From Prorocentrum cordatum (lineage: Eukaryota; Sar; Dinophyceae; Prorocentrales; Prorocentraceae): a stretch of 36,722 nucleotides of DNA. Of this stretch, positions 1 through 10,100 are shown piece after piece. Every line of letters starts with the position of its first letter. Positions within the stretch are counted from its first letter, which is position 1. Below the pieces are notes generated by a model. The model was not told the DNA's origin and ran no database searches. It saw only the letters and a program-made list of their open reading frames with translations. Location of the stretch: NCBI GenBank assembly GCA_963575745.1, contig CAUYUJ010008582.1, positions 2,501 to 39,222 of the forward strand, written 5' to 3'. A program made the position numbers and the translations under genes.

Positions 1-370
1 ACTCTGAGCCCCGAGGTGCCGTGCGAGAGGTGGTCCGGGCCGTTTCGCCTGAGACATCCTCGAAACTCTGAGCTCTGAGATGCCCTGCGCGAGGTGGTCC
101 GGCCTGTTTCGCCTGAAACATCCTCCAAACTCTGACCTCGGAGATGCCGCGCGAGAGGTGGTCCGGCCCGTTTCGCCTGAGACATCCTCGAACTTCTGAG
201 CTCTGACATGCCCTGCGCGAGGTGGTCTGGCCCGTCTCGCCTGAGACATCCTCGCAACTCTGAGCTCCGAGATGCCGTGCGCGAGTTGGTCCGGCCCGTT
301 TCGCACAAGACATTCTCGCAACTCTGAGCTCCCAGATGCCGCGCAAGAGGTGGTCCAGCCTGGGGGCCCA
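1..370. repeat. 64-bp satellite, six units
   Basis: The word GAGGTGGTCC (with small changes) starts at 27, 91, 155, 219, 283 and 347, giving an exact 64-bp period. Each unit reads roughly GAGGTGGTCCGGCCCGTTTC, then GCCTGAGACATCCTCGCAAC, then a TCTGAGCTC-GAGATGCCG stretch. Because 64 is not a multiple of 3, a frame meets the unit in three phases and the translated repeat is 64 residues long. The window edge cuts the array. Confidence 0.95.
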
Positions 371-1140
371 GAAGACCACATTGTACATATCCTCCCTGGG
401 ACCCTGGGAGCCCCAGAAGGCCCCAGAGAGCTCCAGGAGGCCGCAGGACGCCCAGGACAGGCCCCAGGGGTCCCCAGGAGATTCACAGGAGGCTCCCAGG
501 AGGCCCCAGGAGGCCCCCTATCAGAACGTGTCAAGTTAATACACTTCTGGTGTCGATTCGTTAATTTTTGCTGCTCTTGTGCCCCCCCCCATTTTGAGAG
601 GCCCGAGCGGCCACAGGTTAGATATCCCCCCTGGGAGCCCCAAGAGGCTTCAGGAACCCCCAGGTGGAGTTCAGGAGGCCACAAGAGGCCCAGGAGGAAG
701 CCCCAGGAGGTCCCCAGGAGGCCCCAGGAGGCCCCAGGAGGCCCCCGCAACTCGGAGCTCTGAGACGCCGCGCAAGAGGTGGTCCAGCCTGGGGGCCCAG
801 AAGACCACATGTTACATATCCCCCCTGGGACCCTGGGAGCCCCAGGAGGCCCCAGAGAGCTTCCAGAGGCCGCAGGACGCCCAGGACAGGCCCCATGGGG
901 TCCGCAGGAGATTCCCAGGAGGCTCCCAGGAGGCCCCAGGAGGCCCCCTATCAGAACGTGTCAAGTTAATACAAATCCGGTGTCGATTCGTTGACTGTTC
1001 CTGCTCTTGTGGCCCCCAAGAGGCTTCAGGAAGCCCCAGACGGGGTCCAGGAGGCCACAGGAGGCCCAGGAGGAAGCCCCAGGAGGTCACCAGGAGGCCC
1101 TAGGAGGCCTTAGGAGGCCCCCGCAACTCGGAGCTCTGAG
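355..1140. repeat. ~430-bp module, two tandem copies
   Basis: Copies begin near 355 and 785 with CCTGGGGGCCCAGAAGACCA. Each then carries a run of the 12-bp unit CCAGGAGGCCCC, the word CCTATCAGAACGTGTCAAG (near 509 and 949), a CGGTGTCGATTCGTTGA segment, then a second 12-bp-unit run ending at CTCGGAGCTCTGAGACGCCG, where it passes back into the 64-bp satellite. The second copy is shortened in its middle. Plus-strand translation gives RRPQEAPGGP-type repeats. Confidence 0.9.
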
Positions 1141-1445
1141 ACGCCGCGCTCGAGGTGGTCCGGCCCGTTTCGCCTGAGACTTCCTCGCAGCACGTTTCGC
1201 CCGACACATCGTCGCAACTCTGGGGTCCGAGATGCCGCGCGCGAGGTGGGCCAGCCCGTTACGCTGGAGACATCCTCGCAACTCTGGGCTCTGAGATGCC
1301 CTGCGCGAGGTGGTCCAGCCCATCTCGCCTGAGACATCCGCGCAACTCTGAGCTCTGAGATGCCGTGCGCAAGGTGGTCCGGCCCGTTTCGCACAAGACA
1401 TTCTCGCAACTCTGAGCTCTCAGATGCTGCGCAAGAGGTGGTCCA
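1130..1445. repeat. 64-bp satellite, about five units
   Basis: Continuation of the 64-bp family (GAGGTGGTCC near 1,151, GCGAGGTGG near 1,240, and further units to ~1,437), with a slightly divergent unit carrying TTACGCTGGAGACATCC. Confidence 0.9.
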
Positions 1446-1640
1446 GCCTGGGGGCCCAGAAGACCACATTGTACATATCCCCCCTGGGACCTGGGAGCCC
1501 CAGGAGGCCCCAGAGAGCTTCAGGAGGCCGCAGGACGCCCAGGACAAGCCCCAGGGGTCCCCAGGTGTCGATTCGTTGATTCCCCAAACAACTTGCTGAA
1601 CGGGGTGCTGTTGTGATATAAGCTAACTCCGGCCGAGGGA
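1440..1640. repeat. Truncated ~430-bp module and junction
   Basis: The module begins as at 355 but breaks off near 1,565 inside the GGTGTCGATTCGTTGA word and joins a segment containing CTTGCTGAACGGGGTGCTG. The same junction segment returns at 4,233-4,305, so it marks the left edge of a ~2.6-kb offset duplication. Confidence 0.8.
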
Positions 1641-2180
1641 AGCCGGAGCAGAGACATCCTCACAAAAATCTGATGGTCCGGGCCGTTTCGCTTGAGACAT
1701 CCTCACAACTCTCGTTTCTGAGTTGGCCGGGATTGGCCGTTTCGCCTGAGACATCCTCGAAAAGTTGCGCTCCGGGACGCCGCGCGAGAGGTGGTCCAGG
1801 CCATCTCGCCTGAGACGTCCTCGAAACTCTGAGCCCCGAGGTGCCGTGCGAGAGGTGGTCCGGGCCGTTTCGCCTGAGACATCCTCGAACTTCTGAGCTC
1901 TGAGATGCCTTGCGCGAGGTGGTCCAGCCCGTTTCGCATGAGACATCCTCGAAACTCTGACCTCGGAGATGCCGCGCGAGAGGTGGTCCGGCCCGTTTCG
2001 CCTGAGACATCCTCAAACTTCTGAGCTCTGAGATGCCCTGCGCGAGGTGGTCCAGCCCGTCTCGCCTGAGACATCCGCGCAACTCTGAGCTCTGAGATGC
2101 CGTGCGCAAGGTGGTTCAGCCTGTTTCGCACAAGATATTCTCGCAACTCTGAGCTCCCAGATGCCGCGCAAGAGGTAGTC
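1640..2180. repeat. 64-bp satellite, eight to nine units
   Basis: Longest run of the 64-bp family, with units related in the same order to those at 4,310-4,830. The matching order shows the array was copied as a block and was not expanded independently. Confidence 0.9.
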
Positions 2181-2870
2181 CAGCCTGGGGGCCCAGAAGA
2201 CCACATGTTACATATCCTCCATGGGACCCTGGGAGCCTCAGGAGGCCCCAGAGAGCTCCAGGGGGCCGCAGGACGTCCAGGACAGGCCCCAGGGGTCCCC
2301 AGGAGATTCCCAGGAGGCTCACAGGAGGCCCCCTATCAGAACGTGTCAAGTTAATACACCTCCAGTGTCGATCCGTTGATTTTTCCTGCTCTTGTGCCCC
2401 CCCCCCCCATTTTGACAGGCCCGAGCGGCCACAGGTTTGATCTCCCCCCTGGGAGCCCCAAGAGGCTTCAGGAAACCCCAGGTGAAGTTCAGGAGGCCAC
2501 AGGAGGCCCAGGAGGAAGCCCCAGGAGGTCCCCAGGAGGCCCCAGAGGCCGCAGGACGCCCAGGACAGGCCCCAGGGGTCTCCAGGAGATTCAAGGAGGC
2601 TCCCAGGAAGCCCCAGGAGGCCCCCTATCAGAACGTGTCAAGTTAATACACTTCCGGTGTCGATCCGTTGATTTTTCATGCTCTTGTGCCCCATTTTGAG
2701 GGGCCCAAACGGCCACAGGTTTGATATCCCCCCTGGGAGCCCCAAGAGGCTTCAGGAAACCCCAGGTGGAGTTCAGGAGGCCACAAGAGGCCCAGGAGGA
2801 GGCCCCAGGAGGTCCCCAGGAGGCCCCAGGAGGCCCCAGGAGGCCCCCGCAACTCAGAGCTCTGAGACGC
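2175..2870. repeat. ~430-bp module with internal duplication
   Basis: One module copy in which the CCTATCAGAACGTGTCAAG segment occurs twice (near 2,330 and 2,625), each followed by the CGGTGTCGATCCGTTGATTT stretch and a 12-bp-unit run. This implies an internal duplication of roughly 300 bp. Confidence 0.85.
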
Positions 2871-3030
2871 CGCGCTCGAGGTGGTCTGGCCCGTTTCGCC
2901 TGAGACTTCCTCGCAGCACGTTTCGCCCGAGACATCGTCGCAACTCTGAGGTCCGAGATGCCGCGCGCGAGGTGGTCCAGCCCGTTACGCTGGAGACATC
3001 CTCGCAACTCTAGGCTCCGAGATGCCGTTC
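2860..3030. repeat. 64-bp satellite, short run
   Basis: Two to three units ending in GGCTCCGAGATGCCGTTCGG, which is the constant left flank of all three GGA microsatellites in this block. Confidence 0.85.
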
Positions 3031-3034
3031 GGGA

Positions 3035-3140
3035 TGAAGAAGAGGTGGAGAGGTGGAGGAGGAGGAGGAGGAGGAGGAGGAGGAGGAGGAGGAGAAGGAG
3101 AAGGAGATGGAAGGGAGAAGGAGGAGGCGGATGATGTGCA
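3035..3140. repeat. GGA microsatellite 1
   Basis: Near-perfect GGA run with AGAAGGAGAAGGAGATGGAA at its end, followed by a GGCGGATGATGTGCATGAGG tail shared with the other two. Plus-strand translation is glycine- or glutamate-rich depending on frame; I do not regard it as coding. Confidence 0.9.
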
Positions 3141-3159
3141 TGAGGGAGCAAGCAGGAGG

Positions 3160-3450
3160 AGGGGGAGGCCCCAGAGAGCTCCAGGAGGCCGCAGGACGCC
3201 CAGGACCCCTATCATAACGTGTCAAGTGAATACACATCCGGTGTCGATCCGTTGATTTTTCCTGCTCTTGTGCCCCCCTCGTCAATTTTAAGGCGCCCAA
3301 GCGGCCACAGGTTTGATATCCCCCCTGGGAGCCCCAAGAGGCTTTAGGAAACCCCAGGTGGAGTTCAGGAGGCCACAGGAAGCCCAGGAGGAAGCCCCAG
3401 GTCACCAGGAGGCCCCAGGAGGCACCAGGAGGCCCCCGCAACTCGGAGCT
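3160..3450. repeat. ~430-bp module, shortened
   Basis: It starts inside the module at GGAGGCCCCAGAGAGCTCCA directly after the microsatellite tail. It carries a variant CCTATCATAACGTGTCAAG word near 3,208 and ends at the usual return to the 64-bp family. Confidence 0.85.
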
Positions 3451-3620
3451 CTCAGACGCCGCGCTCGAGGTGGTCTGGCCCGTTTCGCCTGAGACTTCCT
3501 CGCAGCACGTTTCGCACGAGACATCGTCGCAACTCTGGGGTCCGAGATGCCGCGCGCGAGGTGGTCCAGCCCGTTACGCTGGAGACATCCTCGCAACTCT
3601 AGGCTCCGAGATGCCGTTCG
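3445..3620. repeat. 64-bp satellite, short run
   Basis: Same arrangement as 2,860-3,030, again ending in the GGCTCCGAGATGCCGTTCGG flank of a GGA microsatellite. Confidence 0.85.
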
Positions 3621-3780
3621 GGATGAAGAGGAGGTCGAGGAGGAGGAGGAGGAGGAGGAGGAGGAGGAGGAGGAGAAGGAGAAGGAGATGGAAGGGAGAA
3701 GGAGGAGGCGGATGATGTGCATGAGGGAGCAGGCAGGAGGAGGGGGAGGAGGAGGAGGAGGAGGAGGAGGGAGAAGGAAG
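3620..3780. repeat. GGA microsatellite 2
   Basis: Two GGA-rich runs separated by the GGCGGATGATGTGCATGAGG segment. Followed by a unique-looking stretch (GGAGTTGCAGGAGAGGACCT onward) that recurs after microsatellite 3. Confidence 0.9.
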
Positions 3781-3834
3781 GGAGTTGCAGGAGAGGACCT
3801 AACGGGAAGCGAGTGCGATGTGGACTTGTCAAAA

Positions 3835-4000
3835 CGTGTGCGAAAGATTGTCCGGCCCGTTTCGTTTGAGACATCCTTCCAATACTGAGCTCCAAGATGT
3901 CGCTCGCGAGGTGGTCCGGCCCGTTTCGATTGAGCCATCCTCGCAATGCGAGGCTCGAAGATGTTGCGCGCGAGATGGTCTGGCCCATTCTGCCTGAGAC
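3835..4000. repeat. Divergent 64-bp satellite units
   Basis: Two to three units with the core GTGGTCCGGCCCGTTTCG but altered second halves (CCATCCTCGCAATGCGAGGC). The same divergent type follows microsatellite 3 at 5,645-5,745. Confidence 0.75.
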
Positions 4001-4019
4001 GTTTCGTAGCACAAGGGCT

Positions 4020-4232
4020 CCAATCACAACCTCTCTCATTCCTTCTCCCGCCTCCCTCTTCCCACTTCCCGCCTGGCTCCTCTTCCCTCCTCCCTCCTCC
4101 CGCCTCCCGCCTCCCGCTGCTGCGCCTCTGCCTCCGCCTCCCCGTCCCCGCCGTCGTCGTTTCTGCCGCCTCAGCATCTGTCATGCGCGCACTGCCTTCC
4201 GCCCTCCCCAGACATCCGACGTCACGATTTTT
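4020..4232. repeat. Pyrimidine-rich spacer, copy 1
   Basis: C/T-rich stretch (CTCTCTCATTCCTTCTCCCG, then repeated CTCCCGCCTCCCGCC words) leading into CATGCGCGCACTGCCTTCCG and a CACGATTTTTC word. Copy 2 lies at 5,755-5,960. No gene seen. Confidence 0.75.
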
Positions 4233-4835
4233 CCCTAAACAGCTTGCTGAACGGGGTGCTGCTGTGATAGAAGCTAACTCTGGCCGAGGGAAAGAGGAGC
4301 AGAGACATCCTCACAAAAATTTGATGGTCTGGGCCGTTTCGCTTGAGACATCCTCACAACTCTCGTTTCTGAGTTGGCCGGGATTGGCCGTTTCGTCTGA
4401 GACATCCTCGAAAAAATACACTCCGAGACGCCGCGCGAGAGGTGGTCTGGGCCGTTTCGCTTGAGACATCCTCGAAACTCTGAGCCCCGAGGTGCCGTGC
4501 GAGAGGTGGTCCGGGCCGTTTCGCCTGAGACATCCTCGAACTTCTGAGCTCTGAGATGCCTTGCGCGAGGTGGTCCGGCCCGTTTCGCCTGAGACTTCCT
4601 CGAAACTCTGACCTCGGAGACGCCGCTCGAGAGGTGGTCCGGCCCGTTTCGCCTGAGACATCCTCGAACTTCTGAGCTCTGACATGCCCTGCGCGAGGTG
4701 GTCTGGCCCGTCTCGCCTGAGACATCCTCGCAACTCTGAGCTCTGAGATGCCGTGCGCAAGGTGGTCCAGCCTGTTTCGCACAAGACATTCTCGCAACTC
4801 TGAGCTCCCAGATGCCGCGCAAGAGGTGGTCAAGC
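4233..4835. repeat. 64-bp satellite, second long run
   Basis: Junction segment plus about eight 64-bp units, matching 1,577-2,180 in unit order. Confidence 0.9.
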
Positions 4836-5255
4836 CTGGGGGCCCACATGTTACATATCCTCCTTGGGACCCTGGAAGCCCCAGGAGGCCCCAGAGAGCT
4901 CCAGGAGGCCGCAGGACGCCCAGGACACGCCCCACGGGTCCCCAGGAGATTCCAAGGAGGCTCCCAGGAGGCCCCAGGAGGCCCCCTATCAGAACGTGTC
5001 AAGTTAATACACATCCGGTGTCGATTCGTTGATTTTTCCTGCTCTTGTGCCCCGCCCCGCCGCCCCCTCCATTTTGAGGGGCCCAAACGGCCACAGGTTT
5101 GATATCCCCCTGGGGAGCTCCAAGAGGCTTCAGGAAGCACCAGGTGGAGTTCAGGAGGCCACAGGAAGCCCAGGACGAAGCCCCAGGAGGTCCCCAGGAG
5201 GCCCCAGGAGGCCCCAGGAGGCACCAGGAGGCCCCCGCAACTCGGAGCTCTGAGA
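4830..5255. repeat. ~430-bp module, full copy
   Basis: Full-length module with the CCTATCAGAACGTGTCAAG word near 4,986. Eight to nine bases of the opening CCCAGAAGACCA word are missing (GGGGGCCCACATGTTAC). Confidence 0.9.
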
Positions 5256-5580
5256 CGCCGCGCTCGAGGTGGTCTGGCCCGTTTCGTCTGAGACTTCCTC
5301 GCACCACGTTTCGCCCGAGACATCGTCGCAACTCTGAGGTCCGAGATGCCGCGCGCGAGGTGGTCCAGCCCGTTACGCTGGAGACATCCTCGCAACTCTA
5401 AGCTCCGAGGTGCCGTTCGGGATAAAGAGGAAGTGGAGGAAGCGGAGGAGGAGGAGGAGGAGAAGAAGGAGAAGGAGAAGGAGATGGAAGGGAGAAGGAG
5501 GAGGCGGACGATGTGGATAAGGGAGCAGGCAGGAGGAGGGGGAGGAGGAGGAGAAGGAGGAGGAAGGAGAAGGAAAGGAG
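5250..5580. repeat. 64-bp units and GGA microsatellite 3
   Basis: Two to three 64-bp units, then the microsatellite flank (here GGTGCCGTTCGGGATAAAGA) and an interrupted GGA run (5,425-5,575). The run is less pure and shorter than copy 2, as expected of an independently changing microsatellite inside a duplicated segment. Confidence 0.85.
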
Positions 5581-5639
5581 TTGCAGGAGAGGACCTAACG
5601 GGAAGCGAATGTGACGTGGACTTGTCAGAACGTGTGCGA

Positions 5640-5960
5640 AAAGTTGTCCGGCCCGATTCGTTTGAGAGCCATCCTCGCAATGCGAGGCTCGAAGATGTTG
5701 CGCGCGAGATGGTCTGGCCCATTCTGCCTGGGACGTTTCGTAGCACAGGGGCTCCAATCACAACCTCTCTCATTCCTTCTCCCGCCTCCCTCTTCCCACT
5801 TCCCGCCTGGCTCCTCTTCCCTCCTCCCGCCGCCCGCCTCCCGCTGCTGCGCCTCTGCCTCCGCCTCCCCGTCCCCGCCGTCGTCGTTTCTGCCGCCTGA
5901 GCATCCGTCATGCGCGCACTACCTTCCGCCCACCCCAGACATCCGACCTCACGATTTTTC
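5640..5960. repeat. Divergent 64-bp unit and pyrimidine-rich spacer, copy 2
   Basis: Matches 3,840-4,215 closely. It ends at the CACGATTTTTC word, after which the sequence becomes non-repetitive. Confidence 0.8.
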
Positions 5961-7160
5961 TTTTGAGACGTGCGCCGCGAGCCTCTCGATATCATCCACG
6001 GGGGAACCATCACGACATGCCCGCCCGCTTACGCGCCCTCCCCCGCTTCCTCTTACAGATGCTTCCGAGTTCACAGCATGGCGGTGGAGCCTCTCACAGT
6101 GCCGACCCGACAGCTTACCCGTCGACCAGGTGCGAGAGAGTACGACACCCTCTAGGGTTAGCTTCCTGATAGGTATGCGTCCCACAAGTTTTCGTGCAAG
6201 CATCTCATGTGCAAACATATGTAATCATGTTCTCACATGCCATGCCAGTCCGCACTGGACGGACACGCAATCGACCTTGGAAACCGCAGTGGGTCTAAAA
6301 ACCCTGTTTGGGGCTACTGCATTCCGGCTATAATTCTCTGTTTTCTTGAATTCTTCATACTGTTTGATGGAATTGTTGGTCGCATCAGTATGATTATTCG
6401 AAATATTCATATTCGCCGCCTTGGTATTATGCGTGTTCTTCTCCATCGTCTTCAAAGAATTCGTAACAATATTCTTCTTCTCCCCAATACTAATGTATGA
6501 TGGTTGCCGCCCTGCAAAAGGGCCCCCCATGGGAAACCCCCAAACTAGCTTCACGGATAGGGTTCAGACTAGGGTCTCACACTACCTACCATTTTTAGGC
6601 ATCGTGACATAAGCGCCTCAAACTACCTCCTCAAAAAAAACAATTGTTTCCCAATATGATGTTTACGGATTTGGGGATTCCAAGTCTGAGCACGCACGAC
6701 CAGACGACCCCCGCGGCGACCTTAGGCACGATATCGGTAACCCACGCACTGTTACGATTGAGCGTTGCTTGCAGCCGTCGCCCTTCATATTCGCAACTGT
6801 CGCGTGAACACGCTTACACAGAGTCGCAAACCCTAGTCAATGCAAACTTGCATGTTGCTTTATGCTCACACCTCGTTTCTCTAGTAGGCCTTGCCCAGGG
6901 CCCTTGAACCTAATAATGTGACCAAGCCCGAGACCACCCATATGTTTCTAACTACCTTGGGCGTGTGAGACAGCAGCTCTCCCTCCCCCCCCCAGTGAAC
7001 GCAACGGCGTGTAAGAGGCGCGTGAGAAATCCCAACATACAAGTCAAAGAGGCGTGTGAGTAATGCACTGCATGACTGATGATATCACTCGCACTCCTTC
7101 CGACAATAATCCACATCATAAAATCCAACCGAGGCTCGTGGGTCCCCCTCGGGATCCAGC
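5960..7160. other. Intergenic, no gene supported
   Basis: GC content drops here, most clearly at 6,330-6,500, which is AT-rich and shares short words (CGCATCAGTA, CGTAACA, TCTTCTTCTCC) with 32,310-32,810. I see no repeat array, RNA gene or open frame with gene-like character. As the DNA just downstream of the minus-strand gene ending at 7,161, the right end should include that gene's 3' untranslated region; no AATAAA-type signal is needed in dinoflagellates and none is obvious. Confidence 0.6.
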
Positions 7161-10100
7161 TCAAGCCTTGAAAGAGCAGAGCGACTTCGCCCAGCTCGCG
7201 ATCGGCGGGAATATATCGCCCTCGAGCTTCTGGTCGTTGATGGCCTTCCTGCAGGTGCCGATGATCCTCTTGAGCTTCGGAGTCACGGCGCCCGCCTCCT
7301 TGAACGCGTGCAGCATGAGAGCGGTGTATTTCGTCGCATTGGCATTGTTGATCACGCCTGTAGTCTCTGCGAGCAGCCCGCCGTCGATCTTGAACCCTGT
7401 CAAGGTACTCCACCTATTGAGATTGTCGACGGTCTTGACGGTCTCAGCGATGAGCATCTCGAATTGTTTGCCCTTGATCGTCAGCACCGTATCTTCGGCT
7501 CGCTTCAGGGTCGTCTTCTCATCAGTCGTGGCGTCCAGACCAGTGTACCATGGCGTCTCCCAGTCGGCGCCCCCCTTAGCCTGCGGCTTGAGCTCATTAA
7601 GTTTGTTGCGCACGCGGTCCTCAGCCCAAACTTTAGAGGCAGTCTTGACGTCATCCTCGATAGTCACGCAGAAACCGTACGTCGTCATGAGGGCGGGGAT
7701 CAGGTCGATGGTCGCCTCATGCGCGGACGCCTTCACCAAGTATGATTTGAATGCCGTGAAGGTGCTTGGGGACTCTGGGTGTTCGAGGCGCGGAATCATG
7801 TCGTCTCCGAGTTGGGCCCATTGGTTGCGGCTGGTCTCCAGGTGTGGCCAGAGTTCGAGCATGGAGATCTCCGCCTTCAAATCTTGCTGGTCCTCACGCG
7901 GGAGCCATTCGGCCTCGCAGATCTTATTGAGGATGATTGTGTAGGGCTCTGCGTCAGCTGGGCTCGCACAGGAGCATACGCACTCAAGCGTGACATCCTT
8001 GAACTTCTTCGCGCTCCCCCTATGGGCCTCGGAGCTCCTTCCACCAGCAGCCAGCAGGGAGTCCAACATGGGGATGACGTTCTGGCGCTCCTTGGGATCG
8101 CCAAGCATGGTCGGGGTAAGCCGAGCGGCCAGCTCTGACATGCCTTGGGTCGCGTTGAACATGTTTAGCTCCGACTCGTACTGGCTCAGGCTATCGGCTG
8201 CTTGCTGCCACACGTGCTTCTTCTTTGGCAGTCCGACCTTCGCATGCTCAAGCAGAGCATGTGCATCCGAAAGCATCTGGGCCTGGGCGGTCTTGTCAAG
8301 CTTCCCGAACGTCTTGTCCACGGTGAGGGTGTGCACGTAGGCTTCGCACTTCGCCCCCAAGCGGCGATCGAAATCGTCGAATGACCCTGGCATGGCGTAC
8401 TGTTCAAGCTTCGGCATCAAGTCAAGTGCTTTCATCATCTTGCCGATGGCGAACTCCTCGATCGGTTCAGCCTCCATGCTGTCCTGGAGGCTCAGCATCT
8501 CGGGCATGTACTCTGACGTCTTCTGGTAGAAGCTCATGAACTCGTCCTTCAAGGCAGTGTAGAAGGTGGAACGCTTCAGTGCAAGATCCAACTGCTTAAA
8601 GCAGCCCGTTGGCGATTCAGATCCGTGCGCGCTTCCCAAGCGGACCACCGCGTCGTAGTATGCAGTGCCCTGCTTGTCGCTGGTGGAGACCAAGACTTTG
8701 CAGCAGTTGACCACATTGCCGATGAATTCATCGTACGATTCAGTTTCAGGGCAGTTCTCATCCAACCAATCCAAGACGTTCTTGGCGAAGGACCTGAGAG
8801 CACCTATCCCAGAGTCAGCCTGCTTCACATGGAAGTTGAACATCTCGAACATGAAGCTGTCGGCAAGGTTGATCTTATCCATCCTGCTGCCGTCGAGTCC
8901 TATCGTTCTCGGGGTCCTCGGCTTAAAAGTCTCAACGAAAGTCCCGCCTGTCACGCCGCGGATGTCCCATGGGGCGATGCTGTGGAAGATAGAACTGACG
9001 TTATCAGTACCATTCGCCGTCGCGATTTGCATCAAGACCACGTTGTGCCTCATAATCTCGAGCTTGAACTTGCTGGGAACGCCCTCCTCTGCGTCCTCGA
9101 TGACCTTGAGGTTCGCCTCTAACTTGTCCGACGGGATGCTCTTGAACGGCTTCTCAACAATGGCGCCGATAGCCTCCGCGAGCTCCCAGTGCTCATGGAG
9201 CTTCTCCAAATCATTGGTGTCCCTGATGTCGCCTTTGTCCACGATGGCGTCGTAGGCCTCCTTCGCCCAGCGGATCTGGCGCCCCATCGAGACGCCCGAC
9301 CAACATTGGTTCAGGTCCACCGCCCTGATCTTCCGTTCGATCGTCTCCAGGTTCTCAGTCAGTCCATCCTCGGTTGGAGGGGGCGTTCTACCACGAGGCT
9401 TGGCACCTGGCGTCTTGCCAATTCGCCCCGTTGCGTCCCCGATCGAACTCATGGACGACCTCACGCCAGATGGACTCAGCACGGGGCCCGCCGCTGAGCT
9501 CGCTCCTGTAACAGACTTCCGAGGAGTCTCCAGCGCATCAGAAGTCCCGTCGGGCCGACTCTCCTCGTCAGCCTGCTGCTTCTCATTCAGCTCGTCTTGG
9601 GTGCGTCTGTACTGCTTCGCTTTGTTCCTGAGGCTGTCAAGAGTGTGCACTTCTGTGTTGGCCCTCTTGATGATGTTGCTGAGCCTGGGGTCGCCGTCCT
9701 TGAGTGCCTCCAGGAGGCCGAAACCCTCTTCTCCCCCATGAGTGCCTCCTGAGCATCGAAACTTCTGTGTGCTCATCCCTCCTCCCCCCTTCCGTCCTCC
9801 GACGTCCGTCCTATTCCTCCTCCTCCTCTTCCTTATCCACTGCCCTCCCCCTCCGCCTTCTCAATCCCCCTCCTCGCCCCCCGACCCACCCAACTCTCGT
9901 CTCATCATCCTCCCACCTCGCCCAACTTCCCTCTTCATCCCACCTCCCTCCTCCCTCCTCCCTCTCCCCGCCTTGCACCCATACTCAAACGTGTTGTCCG
10001 CCTGGTCGGCGTAGATCTGCTTCTCAGGGTCGAGCTTGGTGACCCCCTTGCGAACGGTGTACGTAGTGCTCAAGTCCACCTCGACGTAGGGCCTCTGGGG

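Larger units (their letters stand above)
1..5960. repeat. Higher-order repeat block
   Basis: This block has no gene I can support. Two elements alternate: a 64-bp GC-rich satellite and a ~430-bp module. Three GGA microsatellites and a pyrimidine-rich spacer are nested in it. Two further levels of duplication are visible. Bases 1,577-2,350 match 4,233-5,000, offset ~2,656 bp and starting with the shared words CTTGCTGAACGGGGTGCTG. Bases 3,600-4,215 match 5,400-5,960, offset ~1,795 bp. Long open frames cross the block in all frames because the repeat units contain few stops; their peptides simply repeat. Individual parts are listed separately. Confidence 0.9.

Noticed and set aside
1-370. CRISPR-like direct repeats
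   Set aside because: The 64-bp units are contiguous with no unique spacers, and the context is eukaryotic.
2685-2710. Spliced-leader-like word CCCCATTTTGAGGGGCCC in the 430-bp module
   Set aside because: It matches only the ATTTTG core of the leader, recurs in every module copy and has no gene downstream.
4274-6013. 579-codon minus-strand open frame
   Set aside because: It runs through the 64-bp satellite, the 430-bp module and a GGA microsatellite; the peptide is a rotating repeat plus homopolymer runs.
7515-7560. CTGATGAG word on the minus strand suggesting a hammerhead ribozyme core
   Set aside because: It is inside coding exon 2 and the required GAAAC and helix partners are absent.
7063-7944. 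293-codon plus-strand open frame
   Set aside because: It lies antisense to the well-supported exon 2 of the CxxC protein gene and has no motif of its own.
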